The notes beneath the pieces were generated by a model. It made no database searches. It was not told the origin of the DNA and worked only from the letters and a program-made list of their open reading frames with translations. 21,195 nt of DNA from CAYJAD01 sp964370835 (GTDB lineage: Bacteria; Desulfobacterota; Desulfovibrionia; Desulfovibrionales; Desulfovibrionaceae). This document shows positions 15,791-21,195 of the stretch, piece by piece. Location: NCBI GenBank assembly GCA_964370835.1, contig CAYJLO010000047.1:1-21195 (forward strand). The letters are read 5' to 3'. Made by a program: the position numbers and the translations under genes. Position 1 is the first letter of the stretch. Each line of letters opens with the position of its first letter.

Positions 15791-15814
15791 AGAGGAGGTT
15801 CGTGAACCTCCTCT
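15791..15814 (-). promoter_or_regulatory. Perfect 11-bp hairpin between ygiW and the regulator gene
   Basis: AGAGGAGGTTC and GAACCTCCTCT (15791-15801, 15804-15814) are exact complements with two bases between. In the leftward mRNA the first arm carries AGAGGAGG, an ideal ribosome-binding sequence, and the second arm masks it just before the first possible ATG of the regulator. There is no T-run. It may lower regulator expression relative to ygiW, or stabilise the upstream message. Confidence 0.65.
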
Positions 15815-15822
15815 ATGACAAC

Positions 15823-16227
15823 TTATTTCTTAATAATTCTAACAGTTTTCACGTCAAATTCCACAGAGCCCCAATCTTTATCCACTTCCACCAAAAGCTC
15901 CACTTCATCTTGCGGGCCCACATTGGCACCGCCCCAAGCTTTACGATCTATTTCCACCACACCGGTGCCACTGGCGTCTTGGAAGGTGTACATTTCATCA
16001 CCCTTATGATTGATGATTTTACCGCGGAAGGTCACCCATGTGTCGTCGGCTTGACTGCCGGCATCTTTAATACCCATGACAGCAGGGCCGGGGCCTGAGT
16101 AGCCACCTTTCTCTGTAGGGCCATAGAAGCCACCATTTTGCTTAGCTTCTGCCATGGGGGTGCTGGCAAGGGCGCCAGTAAAAAGAAGTGCTGCCAATAA
16201 TAAAGGAATTTTCTTTTGTCTGTTCAT
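15823..16227 (-). CDS. ygiW: Periplasmic OB-fold (BOF) protein, YgiW family
   Basis: This 134-residue secreted protein has a signal peptide (1-28, ending AEA) and a mature domain of the bacterial OB-fold family (YgiW/YdeI). Hallmarks are GGYSGPGP, DDTWVTFRGKI, GDEMYTFQDASGTGVVEIDRKAW and EVDKDWGSVEFDVKTVRI. Relatives in enterobacteria affect stress and peptide resistance and are linked to QseBC/PreAB signalling; a direct ligand is not established. AGGAGA sits five bases before the ATG. It is the first gene of the three-gene operon, as in the ygiW-qseBC operon known from Aggregatibacter, so it may be both a target and a modulator of the adjacent kinase. The latter is inference from context. 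Confidence 0.92.
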   Translation of the reverse strand: MNRQKKIPLLLAALLFTGALASTPMAEAKQNGGFYGPTEKGGYSGPGPAVMGIKDAGSQADDTWVTFRGKIINHKGDEMYTFQDASGTGVVEIDRKAWGGANVGPQDEVELLVEVDKDWGSVEFDVKTVRIIKK

Positions 16228-16283
16228 ATTTTTCTCCTATCAAAAAGATATTGTCTTTGTTGAACACAGTAAAACAATCAGAA

Positions 16284-16310
16284 CTTAAGAAAAACTTAAC
16301 GGCCGTTAAG
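16284..16310 (-). promoter_or_regulatory. Candidate QseB/PmrA box upstream of ygiW
   Basis: CTTAAG (16284-16289), five A residues and CTTAAC (16295-16300) match the hexamer-N5-hexamer pattern bound by PmrA/QseB regulators. The second hexamer is also the left arm of the perfect 16-bp palindrome CTTAACGGCCGTTAAG (16295-16310). The site lies 57-83 bases before the ygiW start, suiting autoregulation of the operon. The promoter boxes are not clear; TTGTTT with CAATAT 18 bases later is possible. The region from 16311 to 16400 is very AT-rich, with no gene seen. Confidence 0.5.
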
Positions 16311-16406
16311 ATAAATTATTTTTATTATATTTTTATAAATTTTGAATTATAGCAAATAATTAATACATAAAAAAAATTTATGTACTAGCTATATTTTTGA
16401 AAATAT

Positions 16407-16438
16407 TTTCTGAGGAGAGATACATCTCCCCCCAGAAA
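16407..16438 (-). terminator. Possible terminator of manB-ridA
   Basis: TTTCTG (16407-16412) pairs with CAGAAA (16433-16438), and inside it GGAGA pairs with TCTCC, with small bulges. On the minus strand AATATTTTC follows, a poor T-tract. It lies about 50 bases after the ridA stop. Confidence 0.45.
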
Positions 16439-16486
16439 GTATCATAAGGCTGGTCTAGCTTTTAAAAAGCCATACCTGAAAAAGCA

Positions 16487-16867
16487 TTACGCCTTAACAG
16501 CAATAACTTCAATTTCCACTTGCACACCCAAGGGAAGGGAGGCAACGCCCACGCAAGAACGCGCAGGATAAGGCTCTTTAAAAACTTTTTTGTATTCTTC
16601 ATTAACCAAGGGAAAATCAGCCATATTGGTAATGAACACTGTGGTTTTGACCACATCTGTGATGGCAAAATCTGCAGCTTCAAGCACAGCCTGCACGTTT
16701 TTAAGGCATTGGGTGGCTTGTGCGCTCACATCGCCTTCCACAACCTTACCGGTGGCTGGGTCTAAAGCCACTTGGCCGGCAGCATAAAGGGTATTTCCTA
16801 CGCGTACGGCTTGGCTATAAGGGCCCACAGCAGCTGGGGCTTTGTCGGTTTTAATAACTTCTTTCAT
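16487..16867 (-). CDS. ridA: RidA family enamine/imine deaminase
   Basis: This 126-residue YjgF/YER057c/UK114 protein forms trimers and hydrolyses reactive 2-aminoacrylate-type enamines and imines released by PLP enzymes, protecting them from damage. The N-terminus has VGPYSQAVRVGNTLYAAGQVALDP, the family signature, and the C-terminus has ARSCVGVASLPLGVQVEIE. Within it R103 and E118 correspond to the catalytic Arg and Glu and keep the usual spacing of 15. The length is typical. AAGGAGA lies immediately before the ATG and overlaps the stop codon of manB, so the two genes are translationally coupled. The pairing with a sugar phosphomutase has no obvious metabolic logic. Confidence 0.96.
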   Translation of the reverse strand: MKEVIKTDKAPAAVGPYSQAVRVGNTLYAAGQVALDPATGKVVEGDVSAQATQCLKNVQAVLEAADFAITDVVKTTVFITNMADFPLVNEEYKKVFKEPYPARSCVGVASLPLGVQVEIEVIAVKA

Positions 16868-16876
16868 GTTTTCTCC

Positions 16877-18241
16877 TTAGAACGAATCTATAATTTCCAA
16901 GAGTTCCTTGGTTTTCGCTTGCATAAGAGCCACATCGCCGCGTGATTCCACATTAAGGCGCAACAAGGGCTCCGTATTGGACGAGCGCACATTGAAGCGC
17001 CAATTATCAAATTCCAAGGAAAGACCGTCCAATCTATCCTCGGAAAGGGCTTGAGGGCCATACACATCATAAATTTTTTGCGTTATGGCTTTGGCATCTT
17101 TCACCTTACGGTTAATTTCGCCGCTACAAGGGTATTTTTGCATGCACTCTTGCACAAGCTCTGCCAAGCTTTTTTTACTTTGGGTAATGAGTTGCGCCAC
17201 CAGTAACCATGGAATCATGCCGGAATCACAATAGGAAAAATCACGGAAATAGTGATGTGCGCTCATTTCACCGCCATAAAGACCATCTTCTTCGCGCATT
17301 TTTTCCTTAATGAAAGCATGGCCGGATTTGGACACAAGGCATTGTCCGCCCGCGGCCTTGGTCACATCTTGTGTATTCCACATGAGGCGTGGATCATGGA
17401 TGATTTTGGCACCGGGGAACTGCTGCAATAGGCTTTGCGCCAATAGCCCCACAAGGTAATAGCCCTCAATGAAATTACCCTCTGCATCGTAAAAGAAGCA
17501 ACGGTCAAAGTCTCCATCCCAAGCTATACCAAGATCGGCGCCGTATTCACGCACAGCTTGCGCCGTGGCTTCTCTGCGCTCTGGCAAAAGCGGATTGGGA
17601 ATGCCGTTGGGAAAATTACCGTCGGGCTGCATATGGGCCGTGGTGAAGGTAAAAGGCACCTTATCCAGAAGCTCTTGCAATACCAATCCGGCGCAACCAT
17701 TGCCGGCGTCGGCATGGATTTTTAAGCTGGTCGCAGGATCAATTTTCACATAATTAAGCAAAAATTCCACATATTCTTTACGAAAGGACTGTTCAGCATA
17801 AGAGCCTGTGGTCACTTCTTCTTCCATATTCACCGTGGGCAAAAGCTTTAACGCCGCATCTCGAATATCAAAAAGGCCAGTATCTGCACTTATGGGCACA
17901 GCGTCTTTGCGCACAAACTTCATGCCATTATCATCACGAGGGTTATGACTACCGGTAATCATAATGCCGCCATCAAAGCCTTGAGCAAAGGCAGCATAAT
18001 AAATTTCTTCTGTGCCACATAGACCTATATCTGTTACCTGTACACCACCAGCACGTAAGCCTGCCACCAAGCCATCGCGCAATACAGGGCCGGAGAGACG
18101 GCAATCACGTCCTATGACCACACGCTCTGGAGCAAAAAGCTGTGCATAAGCCAAACCAATGGCCTTGGCTAAGGATGGGCTTAAAGATTCTGGATATGTT
18201 CCACGCACATCATATGCTTTAAAAGAGGTTGCAAAGGGCAT
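16877..18241 (-). CDS. manB: Phosphomannomutase / phosphoglucomutase
   Basis: This 454-residue cytosolic enzyme of the alpha-D-phosphohexomutase family interconverts hexose 6-phosphate and 1-phosphate, supplying GDP-mannose or UDP-glucose pathways for surface polysaccharide. The four active-site loops are all present. They are the phosphoserine loop TGSHNP (S98), the metal loop DGDFDR (242-247), the sugar-specificity loop GGEMSAHHYF (323-332) and the phosphate-binding RSSNTEP (419-425). GEMSAHH is the form found in bacterial PMM/PGM enzymes of the AlgC/ManB type, so dual mannose/glucose use is likely. AAGGAAA precedes the ATG. It heads a short operon with ridA. Upstream, a short AGGACA/TGTCCT inverted repeat (18273-18291) and the flgH terminator occupy the 250-base gap. 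Confidence 0.93.
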   Translation of the reverse strand: MPFATSFKAYDVRGTYPESLSPSLAKAIGLAYAQLFAPERVVIGRDCRLSGPVLRDGLVAGLRAGGVQVTDIGLCGTEEIYYAAFAQGFDGGIMITGSHNPRDDNGMKFVRKDAVPISADTGLFDIRDAALKLLPTVNMEEEVTTGSYAEQSFRKEYVEFLLNYVKIDPATSLKIHADAGNGCAGLVLQELLDKVPFTFTTAHMQPDGNFPNGIPNPLLPERREATAQAVREYGADLGIAWDGDFDRCFFYDAEGNFIEGYYLVGLLAQSLLQQFPGAKIIHDPRLMWNTQDVTKAAGGQCLVSKSGHAFIKEKMREEDGLYGGEMSAHHYFRDFSYCDSGMIPWLLVAQLITQSKKSLAELVQECMQKYPCSGEINRKVKDAKAITQKIYDVYGPQALSEDRLDGLSLEFDNWRFNVRSSNTEPLLRLNVESRGDVALMQAKTKELLEIIDSF

Positions 18242-18448
18242 ATTATTTCCTTGTAAAAAGTGTATTGTTAAGAGGACATAAAGACTGTCCTTACTTTCAT
18301 TTTATGCATGGGCTGTATAGTCTAAAAAGACCTCTGGCAAAATGCCATTCTTAACAGCGAAAGCGCAAAATTGCTGAAGCAACATACCAAAGCTTTGCGA
18401 AAAAACCAAGTGAAGAAAAGTATAAAGCTCACTCCCTAATGCCATAAC

Positions 18449-18474
18449 AAAAAAAACCCGCCAAAGCGGGTTTT
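18449..18474 (-). terminator. Strong intrinsic terminator after flgH
   Basis: AAAACCCGC (18453-18461) and GCGGGTTTT (18466-18474) form a perfect 9-bp stem with a four-base loop. On the minus strand it continues into eight T residues in a row. It ends the leftward flagellar transcript about 20 bases after the flgH stop. Confidence 0.92.
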
Positions 18475-18492
18475 CCATGAAACAAGATTCCG

Positions 18493-19233
18493 TTAGAAAG
18501 GCCACAAATTATCCATAAAGCGCGTAAACCAACCCGGCTTTTGCTTATCGGCCAAGACGCCCTTACCGTAGTACTGAATGTTAGCATCGGCCATTTGTGT
18601 GGACATGATGGAGTTATCAGCGGAAATATCTCTGGCACGAATGGTACCTGTAATGACCATATACTGTGTTTCTTCGTTGATGCGCGTTTGACGCACACCT
18701 TCAATTTGCAAATTGCCACCGGGAAGAACCTTAATCACACGCGAAGCTATGGAAGCTATCACAGAATTGGAGCGCGTGGTGGAGCCTGTGCCTGTGAAGT
18801 CGCTACTGGAAGCGGATTGGAAAACGGACGTGCCCGGCCCCACAGATCCCTGCAAAGCAGAGGGACCGCCACCAAGAAGATAGGGAAGCGCATTGACAGA
18901 GCTGGCGCCAAATAAAGCTTGCACTCCGTAATTGTTATTGCTTTCCTTATCTGTCTCTGTATCGGCAGAGTTTACAGCTTGGCTATTTTCCATGATATTT
19001 ACCACCACAATATCCCCAATGCGACGAGCGCGGCTATCGGAAAAAAGCGGATCAATATCACTGTCAGCAAATAAAGAGCCGGGATTGTCATAGCGCTCTT
19101 GCGGCGTATAACTTTGCACCGGTGCCGCCGTTACCGTGGGGGCCACCACTGTGGGCGTTTGCTTGGAACCTTGACAAGCACTGAGCAAAAATACCAGCAT
19201 GAAAGCTAGGCAGATATTGTGAAATTTTTTCAT
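18493..19233 (-). CDS. flgH: Flagellar L-ring protein FlgH
   Basis: This 246-residue outer-membrane lipoprotein forms the L-ring bushing around the flagellar rod. The signal peptide ends in the lipobox LLSAC, lipidated at C20. The mature part has SLFADSDIDPLFSDSRARRIGDIVVVNIMENSQA, the conserved FlgH core, then a Ser/Gly/Asn-rich middle. The conserved C-terminal half follows (VIKVLPGGNLQIEGVRQTRINEETQYMVITGTIRARDIS, then DANIQYYGKGVLADKQKPGWFTRFMDNLWPF). The frame extends to 19275, but the ATG at 19233 has GGGAGGAGA upstream and starts at the signal peptide. It follows flgA by 47 bases. Unlike the usual order, no flgI or flgJ follows: a terminator closes the operon. Confidence 0.96.
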   Translation of the reverse strand: MKKFHNICLAFMLVFLLSACQGSKQTPTVVAPTVTAAPVQSYTPQERYDNPGSLFADSDIDPLFSDSRARRIGDIVVVNIMENSQAVNSADTETDKESNNNYGVQALFGASSVNALPYLLGGGPSALQGSVGPGTSVFQSASSSDFTGTGSTTRSNSVIASIASRVIKVLPGGNLQIEGVRQTRINEETQYMVITGTIRARDISADNSIMSTQMADANIQYYGKGVLADKQKPGWFTRFMDNLWPF

Positions 19234-19280
19234 GGGTCTCCTCCCAAAAGCCACCCGTATGGCTCCTTTCAACACGTACT

Positions 19281-20468
19281 TTATTCTATTACCACGGTGA
19301 TTCTGTCACGCACGGTGGCATAAATTTGTTTTTTACTTTGCAAATTTCGCACCGCAATAATGGCACCAGGAGCACCATCAGAAAGAGCTTCAGCCTTTAT
19401 TTCCATGCGAATGGAGCCTTTTGCATAGATAAGATTGACAATATCGCCACGTTTTACCATGGCCTCGCCCAGCAAATCTCCACTATAAATCACTTGGCCA
19501 GTACCCACACTGCGCACCATTTGCCACGGCCCGCCCTTACCATCCCAAGGCATGGATTTCAAATGTGCGGCGTTCACCCTTGTAAAAGCAATATCTTGTA
19601 CATGAAGCGAATCTCCTTTATTCAAAGGACGCGCCGCCGCCGGCACTTCGACCCATAAGTTCAAAAAAGCCGCTCCGGCCGCTCGTCGCACCACTGTGCC
19701 ATCAGGCTCTTGCACCAAAAAACGAAATGTTACGCGCCCCGGAGCCACAGAACCGGGCTCAAGGCTCACCCTTTGATGCTCATGTTCCAAAAAAATATAA
19801 GGCGGCAAGCGAAAATCATCCCACTGCGCACTACCAGGCATGGCATTGGTTTGCGGCGTCAAAAAGCTGACTACATATTGGCGCAAATCTTCTTCATGGA
19901 AAACCGCCCCACCCTTTTGTATGGCAAGGGAGTTGGGCAAAACGCAACGCGCCGCCGTATCCCCAAGGGTATCTCGTAAAGCTCGGCCAAGGCGTCCTTT
20001 ATTTATTTGTAAGGGCTTGCCCGGTTCGGGCGGAGCTGGCCATAAAGGCTGAGAGCGTAAAGATTCCCACAAACCTGCGGGCATGGGCCCCACCGGGTCG
20101 GCAATTTCTTCCAAGGTTACCATATCTCCACGCGTCACAGCGGCACTACGTATGCGCAAAGACCAATCATGGTCACGATTCAGCTGTAGTGTTCCTCCGC
20201 CATATTGCCCTGTGGCAAAATTCTGGCGAGTCTGCGCCGCACCAGCTTCTTGGTGGCTGGATTGCAAGGGTAGCCCAGGCTTGGCATAATTCCACTGTCC
20301 AGCTTGCGCTGTGTTTGAAACAAAGCTTAGACCAAAGCACAGCATGCATATGCAAACCATATGGGGGCGCCAAGCCATGACTTTGGCCATGACCACGCTC
20401 AGTTTCAACACATGGACCAAAGTACAGACCACATGTGCCAAGGAAGCTGGCCCCCTCGTGCGCATCAT
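19281..20468 (-). CDS. flgA: Flagellar P-ring assembly chaperone FlgA
   Basis: This periplasmic chaperone for P-ring (FlgI) assembly has 395 residues from this start. The signal peptide core is at about 36-56, ending in AQA, preceded by an unusually long N-region. An alternative ATG at 20390 or 20378 would give a normal leader. The first start is nevertheless supported by GAAGAGG and by overlap with the flgG stop (TAATG). The central region is poorly conserved. The C-terminal part holds the SAF-type domain (LNKGDSLHVQDIAFTRVN, then VGTGQVIYSGDLLGEAMVKRGDIVNLIYAKG) and ends with the FlgA strand pair. The length is above the common 220-240, as in other long two-part FlgA proteins. It lies between flgG and flgH. 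Confidence 0.93.
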   Translation of the reverse strand: MMRTRGPASLAHVVCTLVHVLKLSVVMAKVMAWRPHMVCICMLCFGLSFVSNTAQAGQWNYAKPGLPLQSSHQEAGAAQTRQNFATGQYGGGTLQLNRDHDWSLRIRSAAVTRGDMVTLEEIADPVGPMPAGLWESLRSQPLWPAPPEPGKPLQINKGRLGRALRDTLGDTAARCVLPNSLAIQKGGAVFHEEDLRQYVVSFLTPQTNAMPGSAQWDDFRLPPYIFLEHEHQRVSLEPGSVAPGRVTFRFLVQEPDGTVVRRAAGAAFLNLWVEVPAAARPLNKGDSLHVQDIAFTRVNAAHLKSMPWDGKGGPWQMVRSVGTGQVIYSGDLLGEAMVKRGDIVNLIYAKGSIRMEIKAEALSDGAPGAIIAVRNLQSKKQIYATVRDRITVVIE

Positions 20469-21195
20469 TACGACCTCTTCAGCTGTACAGCAATTCCAAG
20501 CATCGAGTCAGAAGTTTGAATGGCCTTGGAGTTTACTTCGTACGCGCGCTGGCCCACGATCATATTCACCATTTCATCTACCACTTCCACGTTGGACATT
20601 TCAAGGAAGCCTTGAGCCAAAGTACCCACATTATCCGTTCCGGGTACGCCTTCCAATTCCTCGCCGGAGGCATCGGTGGGAGTGTATAAGTTACGTCCAC
20701 GCGCATCTAGGCCGGCGGGGTTAATGAACGTGTACAGAGGAATTTCTGCCGAGGCAATTTCTGCACCGCTGGCATCAAGAGCAGCAATATGCCCTTGGGG
20801 TGAAATGGAAATATTTTTGGTTTCAGCCGGCACAGTAAACTCTGGTTGCAGCACATAGCCATTGGCCGTAACCACTGTACCATCTTGATTTAATTTAAAA
20901 GTTCCGGCACGTGTGTACATGAGTTCACCGTTAACTTCCACCTGAAAGAAACCATCGCCTTCAACGGCTATATCAAGGGCATTGCCAGTGTTTTGAAAAT
21001 CCCCTTGGGAAAAGAATTTATGCACGGCCGTTGGGCGAGCACCCATACCCACTTGAATACCTGTGGGCAATACGGTGTCTCCTTCGGTAATGGAGCCTGC
21101 AATCTTCATGGTTTGGTACATAAGATCTTCAAACTCGGCGCGACTTTTCTTAAAACCTGTGGTGTTAACGTTAGCCAAGTTATTGGAAATAACGT
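20468..21195 (-). CDS. flgG: Flagellar distal rod protein FlgG (5' end outside window)
   Basis: This structural protein of the distal rod, exported by the flagellar type III system, is cut at its N-terminus by the window edge. The 241 visible residues start inside the rod signature VISNNLANVNTTGFKKSR, so about 19 residues are missing. The LPTGIQVGMGARPTAVHKFFSQGDFQNTGNALDIAVEGDGFFQV segment is diagnostic for FlgG. The C-terminus LEMSNVEVVDEMVNMIVGQRAYEVNSKAIQTSDSMLGIAVQLK forms the coiled-coil core with the N-terminal helix. Its stop codon overlaps the first flgA ATG by one base, so the two are translationally coupled. The promoter must lie beyond 21195. Confidence 0.97.
   Translation of the reverse strand, partial: VISNNLANVNTTGFKKSRAEFEDLMYQTMKIAGSITEGDTVLPTGIQVGMGARPTAVHKFFSQGDFQNTGNALDIAVEGDGFFQVEVNGELMYTRAGTFKLNQDGTVVTANGYVLQPEFTVPAETKNISISPQGHIAALDASGAEIASAEIPLYTFINPAGLDARGRNLYTPTDASGEELEGVPGTDNVGTLAQGFLEMSNVEVVDEMVNMIVGQRAYEVNSKAIQTSDSMLGIAVQLKRS

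Noticed and set aside
18273..18291. AGGACA...TGTCCT inverted repeat before manB as an operator
   Set aside because: Six-base arms with a seven-base gap are likely by chance, and no promoter boxes frame it convincingly.
18302..18445. 47-codon leftward open frame between the flgH terminator and manB, considered as a flgI or flgJ remnant
   Set aside because: It starts next to the T-run of the terminator, has no ribosome site, and shows no resemblance to either flagellar protein.

Overview
The window looks like chromosomal DNA from a flagellated Gram-negative bacterium, most likely a moderate-GC, host-associated member of the Desulfovibrionaceae (Desulfobacterota). This rests on the rpmE / DUF1385 / prfA order, the flgG-flgA-flgH order, a complete tripartite efflux pump, a PEP-CTERM protein with a sigma-54 type promoter, and G/C-run intergenic hairpins of a kind I associate with that family. 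The genus call is inference from gene order and protein style, because no database search was possible.

Layout, left to right. 53-934 (-) is mtnP, methylthioadenosine phosphorylase, divergent from a nitroreductase (1151-1711, +). Next is a small YgiN-like antibiotic-biosynthesis-monooxygenase-fold protein (1951-2250, +). A secreted PEP-CTERM protein (2399-3241, -) follows, with its own GG-N10-GC promoter and a large inverted repeat about 96 bp upstream of the predicted start point. A three-gene efflux operon reads leftward from 9443 to 3459: NodT-type outer-membrane lipoprotein, periplasmic adaptor with an unusual Gly-rich tail, and RND pump. tlyA (9594-10418, -) is divergent from a rightward translation block: rpmE (L31), a YqhQ-like DUF1385 membrane protein, and prfA (RF1).

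A 432-bp convergent gap (13216-13647) holds a near-perfect 24-bp hairpin and a pair of inverted repeats about 200 bp apart. Leftward from 16227 to 13648 is a ygiW-qseB-qseC-like operon: OB-fold periplasmic protein, response regulator and histidine kinase. It has a candidate QseB/PmrA box upstream and a perfect 11-bp hairpin between the first two genes. manB-ridA (18241-16487, -) are tightly coupled. The right edge is the distal flagellar rod and L-ring cluster flgG (cut by the window edge), flgA and flgH, ended by a strong terminator with no flgI or flgJ behind flgH.

Most genes are ordinary. The parts most worth a second look are the regulatory architecture of the PEP-CTERM gene, the ygiW-qseBC operon with its EHRDD motif and acidic sensor, the collagen-like tail of the efflux adaptor, the structured rpmE leader, and the dispersed G/C-rich hairpin repeats. 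I see no CRISPR array, tRNA, rRNA, transposase, integrase or phage gene.
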